A stretch of DNA of 64,000 nucleotides from Burkholderia sp. WP9. GTDB lineage: Bacteria > Pseudomonadota > Gammaproteobacteria > Burkholderiales > Burkholderiaceae. The translations under genes and the position numbers were made by a program. Below the pieces are notes generated by a model. That model saw nothing but the letters and a program-made list of their open reading frames with translations. It searched no databases and was not told where the DNA came from. The stretch is taken from assembly GCF_900104795.1 (NCBI RefSeq), contig NZ_FNTG01000001.1, positions 2,542,001-2,606,000 on the forward strand, written 5' to 3'. This document shows, piece after piece, positions 1 through 8,183 of the stretch. Position 1 is the first letter of the stretch; every line of letters starts with the position of its first letter.

Positions 1-659
1 CCTTTAGCCACCATGCGCAGCCGATCGGAGTAGCCGCGAAAATGCAGTGTGCCTCGCCCATGATAGGGCCCCGTCCAGTTCTGGATGTCTTTAGGCACGT
101 CCACCACGACCGGACCCGGCCGGCCGGTGCGGGCAACTTCGAATGCGGTTCGCAGTGTTGGCTCGAGCTTCAACGGATCGGTGACGAGAAACACCTGCTT
201 CGCGCACGCCGACATGATGTTGAAGACGGGCGCCTCCTGAAACGCGTCGCTCCCGATCGCGGCACGTGGCACCTGCCCGCAGATGAGCACGACAGGCACC
301 GAATCGCCGTTACAGTCGGCGATCGGCGTCACTGCGTTTGTCGCACCCGGCCCCGACGTCACCATGAACACGCCGACTTTTCCGCTGGCTCGCGCATAAC
401 CTGCCGCCATAAAGCCCGCGGCCTGTTCATTGGCAGGTACGACAAACTTGATCTGACGCTCCACATGGGCCGCGTTCATTTCATTGTAGCGAAACACCGC
501 GTCGTAGGTCGGCAAGATCGCCCCGCCGCTATATCCAAAGAGTGTGTCGACGCCCTGCTCGGCGAGCACGCGCAGAATGATGTCCGCGCCCGACAGCGTT
601 TCGGTCGCATTCGCCGACGTCAGATCGGCGTGTGAAGTAATGATTGGGTTTCGGCTCAT
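1..659 (-). CDS. Acetolactate synthase large-subunit-like ThDP enzyme (partial, 3' end outside window)
   Basis: Reverse-strand translation from the ATG at 659 begins MSRNPIITSHADL and runs open to the window edge (about 219 residues). It matches the N-terminal ThDP-binding (PYR) domain of acetolactate synthase large subunits: FGYSGGAILPTYDAV, the conserved glutamate in ANEQAAGF, GYARASGK, TSGPGATNA, then DAFQEAP and RTGRPGPVVVDVPKD. ThDP enzymes of this family join two 2-oxo acid units. The residue before Glu-Gln is Asn where classical IlvB proteins usually have His, so the substrate may differ from pyruvate. It lies 76 bp downstream of the GATase-1 gene on the same strand, so the two may be co-transcribed. 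No small regulatory subunit is visible, but its usual place is outside the window. Confidence 0.85.
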   Translation of the reverse strand, partial: MSRNPIITSHADLTSANATETLSGADIILRVLAEQGVDTLFGYSGGAILPTYDAVFRYNEMNAAHVERQIKFVVPANEQAAGFMAAGYARASGKVGVFMVTSGPGATNAVTPIADCNGDSVPVVLICGQVPRAAIGSDAFQEAPVFNIMSACAKQVFLVTDPLKLEPTLRTAFEVARTGRPGPVVVDVPKDIQNWTGPYHGRGTLHFRGYSDRLRMVAK

Positions 660-735
660 GGTTCGCTCGCGGGCAAATCGGCGCTGACAGGAGCAGCAGC
701 CAGAATCAAAGAACAACTTCCTTTCCAGTTGGCGC

Positions 736-1314
736 TCATTCGCGGCGCCTCGACAATGACTTCGTAATGCTTCTGGCGAACTCTTCGCCAAGGTCTTCCC
801 TGACCAGGTCCAAGGCCACCTGAATACCGTCACTTACGCCACATGACGAGTACAGATTGCCGTCCTTCAGACAACCTTGATCGCTCGCGACGTGTACGAA
901 CGGATGCTCGATGGCCAGACGCTGCGCGTCGCGCCAATGCGTGGTCAACAAACGATGATCAGCAAGGCCGGCGCGCGCGATCAGAAACGCCCCGTTGGAC
1001 ACGGATGCGAGCCTTCGCACTCCGCGTCCGGCATTCCTGAGCCAATCCACCAATTCACGATGTTCCAGGCTCGACCCGAGAACCGGACAACCGGGGACCA
1101 CGACAATGTCGAAAGCAGCATGTGCATCCAGCAGGCTCTCCGTCGTGCGGACTGCTACCCCGCTCGAACACATGACGGGCCCCGGCGACGGTCCCACGAG
1201 ATGCTGCTCGTACAACGTTGCACCGCACAGACGGTTCGCTTCGTGAAAGATATCCATCGGCCCCGTCACTTCGAGCAGCCGGAATCCGGCGTACAGCATC
1301 ATCGCGACATGCAT
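736..1314 (-). CDS. Stand-alone DJ-1/PfpI (GATase-1-like) domain protein, truncated GlxA-type regulator
   Basis: The 192-residue product aligns along its whole length with the N-terminal domain of GlxA-type regulators, including the paralogue starting at 1823: LLEVTGPMDIFHEAN, DIVVVPG, NGAFLIARAG, TTHWRDAQRLA and SSCGVSDGIQVALDLV. It stops at SKSLSRRRE, just where such proteins run into the linker to the AraC DNA-binding domain, and no AraC domain follows in the 76 bp before the next gene. The cysteine expected at the nucleophile elbow is Ser106 (VSNGAF); the paralogue keeps Cys107. It may be a small-molecule-binding protein, a partner or decoy of the paralogue, or a decaying remnant. The clean open frame and intact strands favour a functional protein. 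Confidence 0.75.
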   Translation of the reverse strand: MHVAMMLYAGFRLLEVTGPMDIFHEANRLCGATLYEQHLVGPSPGPVMCSSGVAVRTTESLLDAHAAFDIVVVPGCPVLGSSLEHRELVDWLRNAGRGVRRLASVSNGAFLIARAGLADHRLLTTHWRDAQRLAIEHPFVHVASDQGCLKDGNLYSSCGVSDGIQVALDLVREDLGEEFARSITKSLSRRRE

Positions 1315-1822
1315 GCTCCGTTACTCCGTGAATTCACTGAACATAAGCGCCGCGCATCCCGCCGCGTCAGGCCCGGCGAGGCGTGCGAAGTATGGCGTTC
1401 CTTCAGCGTGACAAATCCGTCCATGGCTGCCTGTTTTCCCGGCGGCGTGCCCTTCGTCAGGCTGGTGAACCAGTCTAATGAGCCGGCACGGCAGAGGAAA
1501 CACGTGCTTGTCGCCATGCTGGGCCAATCCACGTGAGATTTGGGCCAACCGCGCCAACGTGGTGATGTTGTCGCTCGTATTGCGTTATGTTGCGCTGCGT
1601 CCGGAGGGTCCATGGCCGTTTGGCATTGCTCGAACCCGGTTGTTTTGTAACCTGGACGCAAAAGTGAGTTACCGCCCTGTGCATCCCTGTTTTCCGCCTG
1701 TTGCGTTAAGCTCGGTTACCGCTCGTCAGTAGAGGCTGAGAGGCTTGGCCCGCTCTTTCAGGTAAAGCCAATCGAATCGCAGGTATCGGAGACGGGCCTA
1801 CTCACTCCATGAAGGTCACGGC
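1315..1822. other. Intergenic region between divergent GATase-1 genes
   Basis: This 508-bp stretch separates two divergently transcribed paralogues and should hold both promoters. Short open frames exist on both strands, but none resembles a known protein or has a convincing ribosome binding site. The only structure seen is the GTTACCGC direct repeat listed separately. Confidence 0.6.
1647..1722. promoter_or_regulatory. Candidate operator: GTTACCGC direct repeats with an inverted GTAACC
   Basis: GTTACCGC occurs at 1668-1675 and again at 1715-1722, 47 bp apart, with an inverted GTAACC at 1647-1652. AraC-family proteins usually bind directly repeated half-sites, so these repeats, about 100 bp upstream of the GlxA-type gene, are a plausible binding site. 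Repeats this short can arise by chance. Confidence 0.3.
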
Positions 1823-2848
1823 ATGAAAGTCGCCATTGTCATATTCGATGGTGTTCAGGCGCTCGACGTTGCGGGCCCTCTCGACGTGTTCGCGGAAGCC
1901 AACACGATCCTCCCCGAACAACAGAGATATGAAGTCTCCCTGGTGGGTCTTCAGGCCGGCGGCGTGACCTGCTCGAACGGAATGCAGCTCTACGTACCGT
2001 TCGGCTATATGGACCTCGACACGCAATGGGATCTGCTTCTGATCGCAGGAGGTCCCCAATTGCCCAATGCTCAGCCTTCCAGTGACTTTCTGGCGTGGCT
2101 GCAGAGTCAGGCACGCGACGCGACGCGGTTTGGCTCTGTCTGCAATGGAGCATTCGTGCTTGCGCATGCGGGACTGCTGGACGGCAAGGAAGTGACGACG
2201 CATTGGGCGGACGCGGGCCGTCTCGCTAATGAATTTCCGCAGGCTTGTGTGCAGCCCGACAAGATCTTCGTTCGAGACGGACGCCTCTTTACGTCGGCAG
2301 GCGTGACGTCCGGCATCGATCTGTGCCTGTCGCTAGTCGCGGAAGACTGGGGACACGAGCTGGCGGTGCGTGTCGCGAAACGCCTCGTGGTTTATATCCA
2401 GCGGGAAGGCGGCCAGTCTCAGTACAGTCCATACATTGGCACCGGCCGGGACGAAGATCCGATTATCGGCAAAGTGCACCGGTATGTGACCGAGCATATA
2501 GCCGATGCGCTATCCATCGAACAACTCGCGAGCGCGGTTGCCGTGAGCCGGCGGACCTTCTCCAGATTATTTGCGAAGCATGCAAAGGTGACGCCGTCCG
2601 TATTTGTCGAGCAGGTTCGCGTCGACACGGCGAGGAAGTTGCTCGAAGACTCGGATGCCCCGCTGAAGACCGTCGCATTCAAATGCGGCTTCCGTAGCGC
2701 CACGCATATGCGCACCACCTTCTCCCGGCGGCTCGCGGTGACACCGAAACAATATCGGCAGCGATTTCGCGGCGAGACAGCCACGCAGCGATGGGGAACC
2801 AACGGTGCCGACAAGCAGGTCCCTTTTCAAGGACTGTCTCATTCGTGA
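1823..2848 (+). CDS. GlxA-family transcriptional regulator (GATase-1 domain plus AraC helix-turn-helix)
   Basis: The 341-residue protein has a DJ-1/PfpI domain at about residues 1-185 and an AraC/XylS DNA-binding domain at about 220-320. The first carries IFDGVQALDVAGPLDVFAEA, the nucleophile-elbow motif SVCNGAFVLAHAG with Cys107, TTHWADAG and GVTSGIDLCLSLV. The linker VVYIQREGGQSQYS is typical of GlxA-like regulators. The second domain shows IEQLASAVAVSRRTFSRLF and LKTVAFKCGFRSATHMRTTF. Known members often regulate catabolism of small nitrogenous or quaternary-amine compounds; the ligand here cannot be inferred. It is divergent from its truncated paralogue, and its stop overlaps the start of mug. 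Confidence 0.92.
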   Translation: MKVAIVIFDGVQALDVAGPLDVFAEANTILPEQQRYEVSLVGLQAGGVTCSNGMQLYVPFGYMDLDTQWDLLLIAGGPQLPNAQPSSDFLAWLQSQARDATRFGSVCNGAFVLAHAGLLDGKEVTTHWADAGRLANEFPQACVQPDKIFVRDGRLFTSAGVTSGIDLCLSLVAEDWGHELAVRVAKRLVVYIQREGGQSQYSPYIGTGRDEDPIIGKVHRYVTEHIADALSIEQLASAVAVSRRTFSRLFAKHAKVTPSVFVEQVRVDTARKLLEDSDAPLKTVAFKCGFRSATHMRTTFSRRLAVTPKQYRQRFRGETATQRWGTNGADKQVPFQGLSHS

Positions 2849-3375
2849 CCGACGGCGGCTACCCTCAGGCTCTTCCCGATCTCCTTGAACCAGGCTTGAC
2901 GCTAGTTTTCTGCGGAATCAATCCAGGCATTCGTGCGGCATCCACGGGTCACCACTTTGCAGGCCGAGGCAATCGCTTCTGGCGGGTCATGCATCTCGCA
3001 GGCTTCACTCCCGAACAGATTCAGCCCGAAGACGACTCCACGGTTCTTCGATATGGCTACGGTCTCACCACGGTGGTTTCACGTCCGACGGCGCGTGCCG
3101 ACGAGCTTGTGCGAACGGAGATCGAACTGGCCGGCGATGGTTTCCGGCGGAAGGTCGAACGGTACGCGCCACGGCACGTCGCTTTCCTAGGAAAGATGGC
3201 GCTTGCCGCGATCTCCGGCAGACGCTCTATCGATTGGGGGCGACAAACAGAGCCATTCGGCGGCGCATGCGCGTGGGTATTGCCCAATCCGAGCGGACTG
3301 AACAGGGGCTTCGACCTTGATGCACTCGTGTCCGCTTACCGGGAAGTTCGTATCGCAGTCACGTCCACGCCTTGA
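2845..3375 (+). CDS. mug: Mismatch-specific uracil/thymine-DNA glycosylase
   Basis: The product resembles the Mug/TDG family, which removes uracil or thymine from G:U and G:T mismatches and 3,N4-ethenocytosine from DNA. Visible motifs are VFCGINPG with the catalytic-position Asn (about residue 26), the strand-insertion region HFAGRGNRFW, VSRPTARADEL, FLGKMAL, WGRQTEPF and the C-terminal LPNPSGLNR. I chose the GTG at 2845 because it overlaps the regulator's TGA in a GTGA junction, a common sign of translational coupling, and gives 176 residues, close to the roughly 168 of E. coli Mug. An in-frame ATG at 2791 would add 18 residues unlike the family. Its end overlaps the convergent LysR gene by 40 bp. 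Confidence 0.9.
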   Translation: MTDGGYPQALPDLLEPGLTLVFCGINPGIRAASTGHHFAGRGNRFWRVMHLAGFTPEQIQPEDDSTVLRYGYGLTTVVSRPTARADELVRTEIELAGDGFRRKVERYAPRHVAFLGKMALAAISGRRSIDWGRQTEPFGGACAWVLPNPSGLNRGFDLDALVSAYREVRIAVTSTP

Positions 3376-4268
3376 AGGTGCGTGTTGTTGCGTAAGGTCT
3401 CCGTAACGAAATCCACGAACGCGCGAATCTTGCCGCTGCTGCTTCGCCGCTCGACATGAAGCAGGCTCACCGGGATCGACTCGGGTTCGAATGACGTCAG
3501 GACAGGTTGGAGCTTGCCTTCGAGCACCTCGGGAGCCGCCTGATACGACAGCAACTGGATTATCCCCACACCTTCGACGGCCGCGAGAACGGCAGCGGGG
3601 CCAAGGTCGACGATCATCCGCGGCCGGAATCTGACGGGCAATCTCGAACCATTTTCGTTGAACACCCACTCGAGTGGAAGCGAGACGCCGGTGAAAGACA
3701 CACAGTGGTGATGGGTCAGATCTCTGGGGTGAAGAGGTTCCCCATGCCTCGCCAGATAAGAGGGCGCGGCATACGTGCAACGCCGCACGAATCCCAAAGG
3801 TATGGCGAATGTCGAGGAGTCCCCAAGGTGGCCGACGCGAATCGCAATATCCACCCCCTCCTCCAGGAGCCGCGTAGTTCGATCGACGTACACGGCATTG
3901 ATGTTGACGTCCGGATAACGCAGTGCGAAGGCGTTGACCAGAGGAGCGACATAGCGCTGGCCAAACAGCACCGGCGCGGAGACGGTCAACGTACCGACGG
4001 GATTGAGCTGGTCGGCTGCGATGATCGATTCCGCGTCCGTGATGGTGTCCAGCACCTTCCTGCAGGCTTCAAGGTATGTCATGCCCGCATCGGTCGGACG
4101 AACCGAGCGGGTCGTGCGGGCGAGCAGGTGCGTGCCGAGACGCGCTTCCAGCGCACTGACCGCTCGCGAAACCGCTGCGGCTGACATGCTGAATTTTTCG
4201 GCCGCACCGGTAAAGCTGCCTCGATCGACGATGGCAACGAATACCTCCATCTCACGCAATCTTTCCAT
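3336..4268 (-). CDS. LysR-family transcriptional regulator, likely controls the adjacent efflux operon
   Basis: From MERLREMEVF the protein is 310 residues. It has the N-terminal winged helix-turn-helix (FVAIVDRGSFTGAAEKFSMS, AVSRAVSALEARLGTHLL, RTTRSVRPTDAG) and a substrate-binding effector domain with GTLTVSAPVLFGQRYVAPLV and the EEGVDIAIRVG signature. This is the LysR subgroup often found beside drug-efflux or oxidoreductase genes. An upstream GTG/ATG option adds eight residues; the Met at 4268 fits the family better. It is divergent from the ABM-MFS-HlyD-OMF operon across 422 bp containing a LysR-type inverted repeat, so control of that operon is inferred. Its 3' end overlaps mug by 40 bp in convergent orientation. 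Confidence 0.9.
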   Translation of the reverse strand: MERLREMEVFVAIVDRGSFTGAAEKFSMSAAAVSRAVSALEARLGTHLLARTTRSVRPTDAGMTYLEACRKVLDTITDAESIIAADQLNPVGTLTVSAPVLFGQRYVAPLVNAFALRYPDVNINAVYVDRTTRLLEEGVDIAIRVGHLGDSSTFAIPLGFVRRCTYAAPSYLARHGEPLHPRDLTHHHCVSFTGVSLPLEWVFNENGSRLPVRFRPRMIVDLGPAAVLAAVEGVGIIQLLSYQAAPEVLEGKLQPVLTSFEPESIPVSLLHVERRSSSGKIRAFVDFVTETLRNNTHLQGVDVTAIRTSR

Positions 4269-4500
4269 TCCGCTTCCTACCCTTGTCACCACGCCAACAC
4301 GTCGTGATTCTATGCGCTGTGATCCGCATAGTAACGAGCCGCGTCGCCGAATGGCTCAAAGACGACACAAATTGTCCAAGGCCAGATTTTTTCCACATTT
4401 GAAAAAACGCCCGCTCATATTTTCCATACCGAATCAATCGCCTCACCGCTTCGAAAGAGACTCTTTCAGGCAGTGAGGGTTATCCGGCGATTCATTGCCG

Positions 4501-4519
4501 ATTGGCAAAAATCGCCAAT
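4501..4519. promoter_or_regulatory. Candidate LysR operator, ATTGGC-N7-GCCAAT
   Basis: ATTGGC at 4501-4506 and GCCAAT at 4514-4519 form a perfect 6-bp inverted repeat with a 7-bp A/T-rich spacer, and the outer positions satisfy the T-N11-A rule for LysR sites. It lies midway between the LysR gene and the efflux operon. Further ATTGGC-like half-sites (attgcc near 4495, cattggcc near 4521) flank it. Confidence 0.55.
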
Positions 4520-4550
4520 TCATTGGCCCAATACTCAACTAGCCTGGACT

Positions 4551-4562
4551 CCGATTAATCGG
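4551..4562. promoter_or_regulatory. Perfect 12-bp palindrome CCGATTAATCGG
   Basis: A fully self-complementary 12-mer lies 32 bp to the right of the ATTGGC inverted repeat and about 130 bp before the efflux operon. It could be a second LysR contact or a promoter-proximal operator. No other function is visible. Confidence 0.35.
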
Positions 4563-4690
4563 CCTATCCTGCACAATGACTGCACGCGCCTGCTATCTGC
4601 AATGCCGCAACGAATCAGCCAAAGGCGCCCGCGGCGCGCATTCCATTCGACACGTCGCGTCGTATTGCCAACTCAATGTAAGAGGTCCTC

Positions 4691-5365
4691 ATGTTCTCCG
4701 CAATGCTTGAAGTCAACCCGAAACCCGAACAGTTCGACGCCTACCTCGGCATGGCCAAAATGTTGCGGCCTGAACTCGAGAAGATCGAAGGGTTTATCGA
4801 TAACAACCGCTATGCGAGTCTCACGCGCGAAGGATGGCTTCTTTCGCTGTCGAGCTGGCGCGACGAGAAATCGCTCGTGCGCTGGCGCACCACGACGGCG
4901 CACCACAAGATACAACAAGCCGCGCGTGACCGCGTATTTGCCGACTACCGCTTGCGCATTGGCCAGGTAGTCAGCGATAACCAGCTGCCCGCCGGACAGG
5001 TGTTGCGCGAGCAGCGCCTGGATGTCACTGAAGCGGGCAGTGGCACCGCAGTGACGCTGCTCGATGCGAAGTGCTCGCCGGCGTGGCTCAAGCAGACCGG
5101 CGCAGAAGGAGTGGCGAAGTCGCTTGGCGTCGATACGAACGCGCCCGGCCTCGTTTCATGGGACGTATTCGACGCACTGATGACACCCGGCGACGTGATC
5201 GTGGTGGTGACTTGGCAAGACCAGGCGGCGGTTGAAGCATTCGAACGCGCTGCGCAAACGGCGGATGGTTCGCGCCGGCGGAGTATCCGTATTGTCCGCG
5301 AATACGGCATGTTCGATCGCCGCGAAGCGCCGCAATACTTTGAAGAGGTACAGCGTAAGCCGTGA
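4691..5365 (+). CDS. Antibiotic biosynthesis monooxygenase (ABM)-domain protein, two ferredoxin-like barrels
   Basis: The 224-residue product starts MFSAMLEVNPKP. Residues 1 to about 95 look like an ABM-type dimeric alpha-beta barrel (MFSAMLEVNPKPEQFDAYL, GFIDNNRYAS, WLLSLSSWRDEKSLVRWR, HHKIQQAARD). A second, less conserved barrel-like segment follows to about residue 215. Such cofactor-free proteins act on quinone or polyketide-like compounds, or bind small molecules. A GAGG sequence sits just before the ATG at 4691. It is first in an apparent operon with three efflux genes, suggesting it modifies or senses the exported compound. The exact activity is unknown. Confidence 0.75.
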   Translation: MFSAMLEVNPKPEQFDAYLGMAKMLRPELEKIEGFIDNNRYASLTREGWLLSLSSWRDEKSLVRWRTTTAHHKIQQAARDRVFADYRLRIGQVVSDNQLPAGQVLREQRLDVTEAGSGTAVTLLDAKCSPAWLKQTGAEGVAKSLGVDTNAPGLVSWDVFDALMTPGDVIVVVTWQDQAAVEAFERAAQTADGSRRRSIRIVREYGMFDRREAPQYFEEVQRKP

Positions 5366-5448
5366 GGATTGGATTCGTTTGAGCGCGGGTCCTGGCATCT
5401 TCTCTCTCATACCAGTTCCGGCGCCAATCCTTAGATAGCCTATCGAAC

Positions 5449-7095
5449 ATGAGCAGCAACGAGGCCCCTATGACTACTGGCAATCCTTCGAGCATTGAGG
5501 CGCACGCACCGATCGTCGAGCGGTCGCAAGCGCCCGCCGCCGTGCCCGGGACAGCGGCTCCTGCGCAGCCGACGCCCCGTCAATCCGCGCTTTCGCTTCG
5601 ACTCGCCACCGGCCTCGTCGGCATGCTGCTCGCGTCGCTGCTGGCTATTCTCAACGAGCAGGTCACTGCCGTGTCGATGGCGGATATCCAGGGCGCGCTT
5701 TCGATCGGTCACGACGACGGCACCTGGCTGACCGCCCTGTTCGAAGCGGCTAACGTGGCTACGATGGTGTTCGCTCCGTGGTTCGGAATCACCTTCACGC
5801 TCAAGCGGTTTACGATCGCCGCGGTGATCGCCACGATGTTCCTCGGCATCCTTTGCCCCTTTGCACCGAACCTGCTCTCGCTCTATGTGTTGCGCGTTCT
5901 TCAGGGGATGGCCGGCGGATGCCTTCCCCCGATGTTGATCATCGTGGCGCTGCGCTATCTTCCGCCGAAAGTAAAACTATACGGACTCGCCGGGTACGCG
6001 CTCACGGCCACCTTCGGACCGGCGCTCGGCACACCGCTCGCGGCTTTGTGGACCGAGTACGTCGGCTGGCAAATGGCCTTCTGGCAAATCGTGCCGCTTG
6101 GCATCGTCAGCTGCGTGGCGATCCAGCAAGGGCTTCCGGCGGATCCGCTCAAACTCGAACGACTCGGCGCATTCAACTGGACCGGCTTTCTGACGGGATT
6201 CCCGGCCGTCGCCATGCTCGTGATCGGCCTTCTACAAGGTGATCGTCTCGATTGGCTCGACTCCGGGTTCATTCGCGTGATGTTTATTGGCGGGGCGCTG
6301 TTGTTCGCCACATTCCTTGTCAACGAGTGGTTTCACCCGCTGCCTTTCTTCAAGCTGCAATTGCTGTCGCGCAGAAACTTCGCGCATGGACTGACGACAC
6401 TCCTGGGCGCGGTCATACTGCTGGTCGGCGTGGCGGCCATCCCCGGCCAATATCTCGCCAGGGTTCACGCCTACCGGCCGCTGCAGACCGCCCCCTTGTC
6501 GTTGCTGGTCGCGCTCCCGCTGTTGATCGCGCTGCCTCTGACGGCTGCCGTCCTGAACCTGCGGCGGGTCGACCACCGCTGGGTCATGGCCATTGGCTTG
6601 TCTCTCATGATCACCACGTGCCTGATGGGTAGTTTCATCACGTCCGAGTGGATCCGCGACAACTTCTACTGGTTTCAATCCATACAGATCGTCGCGCAGC
6701 CCATGGTGATCCTCGCGATCCTGATGGGCGTCACGACGGGCCTGGCGCCGACCGACGGTCCATTCGCTTCAGCCATGTTCAACTCGCTCAAGACATTTTC
6801 CGCCGCCGTGGCGACGGCGCTCATCGAAGGGTTGGGCACGCATCGCGAACGTCTTCACTCGAACATGCTCGTGGACCATTTAGGCAACCACGCGCTCGTG
6901 ACCAGCCAGAGTGTCGACGCGACTCACAGTCTCGGCGAACTCGCTCACCGGATCCACGAGCAGGCAGTGGTACTGACCTCGGCGGATCTCTATCGCGTGA
7001 TGGCTGGTGTGGCCATCGCGCTTCTTTTCCTCGTGCCAGTGTTGCCCGTGCGTATTTACCCGCCGTGGAGCACTACGCCGCCCTCTTCCCATTAA
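5449..7095 (+). CDS. MFS drug transporter, DHA2 (EmrB/QacA-like) family
   Basis: The 548-residue protein has a Pro/Ala-rich cytoplasmic N-terminus of about 45 residues followed by about 14 hydrophobic segments. The first membrane segment leads into LNEQVTAVSMADIQGAL, and DGTWLTALFEAANV and RVLQGMAGGCLPPMLI correspond to the conserved A- and C-type motifs of 14-TM DHA2 exporters. These use proton motive force to move lipophilic compounds to a periplasmic adaptor. The gene follows the ABM gene by 83 bp and precedes the HlyD adaptor by 11 bp, forming the inner-membrane part of a tripartite pump. Substrate unknown. Confidence 0.93.
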   Translation: MSSNEAPMTTGNPSSIEAHAPIVERSQAPAAVPGTAAPAQPTPRQSALSLRLATGLVGMLLASLLAILNEQVTAVSMADIQGALSIGHDDGTWLTALFEAANVATMVFAPWFGITFTLKRFTIAAVIATMFLGILCPFAPNLLSLYVLRVLQGMAGGCLPPMLIIVALRYLPPKVKLYGLAGYALTATFGPALGTPLAALWTEYVGWQMAFWQIVPLGIVSCVAIQQGLPADPLKLERLGAFNWTGFLTGFPAVAMLVIGLLQGDRLDWLDSGFIRVMFIGGALLFATFLVNEWFHPLPFFKLQLLSRRNFAHGLTTLLGAVILLVGVAAIPGQYLARVHAYRPLQTAPLSLLVALPLLIALPLTAAVLNLRRVDHRWVMAIGLSLMITTCLMGSFITSEWIRDNFYWFQSIQIVAQPMVILAILMGVTTGLAPTDGPFASAMFNSLKTFSAAVATALIEGLGTHRERLHSNMLVDHLGNHALVTSQSVDATHSLGELAHRIHEQAVVLTSADLYRVMAGVAIALLFLVPVLPVRIYPPWSTTPPSSH

Positions 7096-7106
7096 GGGCC
7101 GATATC

Positions 7107-8183
7107 ATGTCAACCATTGCTCGATCTCCCCTCAAAATCGTTCGTATCGCCGCGCTGGTCGTCGCGGTCGGCGTAGGCGCATGGGCTTGCTCAAGCCTGT
7201 CAGGTGGCTCGAATACCGAATCCACCAACGACGCTTATGTCGAGGCCGATTTCACCCTCGTGGCGCCGCGTATCGCCGGCCAGATATCCGACGTATTCGT
7301 CAACGACAACCAGGCAGTCAAAGCGGGGCAATTGCTGGTCCGTATCGACGACCGCGACTTCCGGGCCGCTTTGATGAGTGCGGAGGCAGACGTGGCCGCG
7401 GCACAGGCCGCCGTCGCGAACTACGACGCCGAGATCGCGCGGCAGCCCTCGCTCGTCGAGCAGGCGCGCGCAACGCTCAAGGCCGACGACGCGTCGATCG
7501 AATTCGCACGGGCCAACGCCGCGCGGTACCAGAACCTCTCGGAAGCCGGTGCGGGGACTGCGCAGGAACAACAGCACACGTCGAGCGCGCTCGCCGAGCA
7601 ACTCGCGCACGAGGCGCACGATCGGGCCGTGCTGGCATCGACCGAGCAGAACCTGGACGTGCTGCGCACCCAGCGCGATAAGGCAGCCGGCGCGCTTGCA
7701 CGCGCCGGGGCGGCGCTCGAGCAGGCAAAGCTCAACCTGTCGTATACGGAGATTCATGCGCCGGTGGACGGCAAGGTCGGACGGCGTTCCGCGCGAGTCG
7801 GCGCATTCGTGACGCCAGGCGCGACGATTCTCGCGATCGTGCCACTTTCCGACGCCTACGTTGTCGCCAACTTCCAGGAAAACCAGATCACCCACATGCG
7901 GCCCGGCGAAAGTGTGCGGATCAAGGTCGACAGCTTTCCTGGCGTTGTGATCCGCGGCCGTGTCGATAGTCTTGCTCCCGCAACCGGTGTGAGCTTTGCG
8001 CCGATCGCACCCGATAACGCGACGGGCAACTTCACCAAGGTGGTCCAACGCGTGCCTGTCAAGATCTCCATCGACCGAGGCCAGGAGGCGGCGTCCGCGC
8101 TGAGCGTGGGGCTGTCTGTCGAAACGGAAGTCGCCGTCGGTCAGCACGCCGACACGTTGGCGGAGGCGGGAGATAGAAAATGA
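7107..8183 (+). CDS. HlyD/EmrA-type membrane-fusion (periplasmic adaptor) protein
   Basis: From the ATG at 7107 the protein is 358 residues: one N-terminal hydrophobic segment (about 10-28), then the DAYVEAD start of the adaptor domain, the lipoyl half-motif RIAGQISDVFVNDNQAVKAG, a long alpha-helical hairpin (about 80-205), and the second half YTEIHAPVDGKVGRRSARVG. Adaptors of this class link an inner-membrane MFS exporter to an outer-membrane channel. The open frame extends far upstream inside the MFS gene, but only the Met at 7107 gives a normal N-terminus. Its TGA overlaps the next gene's ATG as ATGA, indicating coupling. Confidence 0.93.
   Translation: MSTIARSPLKIVRIAALVVAVGVGAWACSSLSGGSNTESTNDAYVEADFTLVAPRIAGQISDVFVNDNQAVKAGQLLVRIDDRDFRAALMSAEADVAAAQAAVANYDAEIARQPSLVEQARATLKADDASIEFARANAARYQNLSEAGAGTAQEQQHTSSALAEQLAHEAHDRAVLASTEQNLDVLRTQRDKAAGALARAGAALEQAKLNLSYTEIHAPVDGKVGRRSARVGAFVTPGATILAIVPLSDAYVVANFQENQITHMRPGESVRIKVDSFPGVVIRGRVDSLAPATGVSFAPIAPDNATGNFTKVVQRVPVKISIDRGQEAASALSVGLSVETEVAVGQHADTLAEAGDRK

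Larger units (their letters stand above)
4269..4690. other. Divergent promoter region between LysR gene and efflux operon
   Basis: This 422-bp region carries no supportable gene. It is noticeably A/T-richer near 4370-4445 and contains two palindromes listed separately. It must hold the promoters for the LysR gene and the efflux operon. Confidence 0.65.

Noticed and set aside
6648..7106. Upstream extension of the HlyD adaptor frame
   Set aside because: It overlaps the MFS gene in another frame and is Arg/Asp-rich; the adaptor's membrane anchor begins at 7107.
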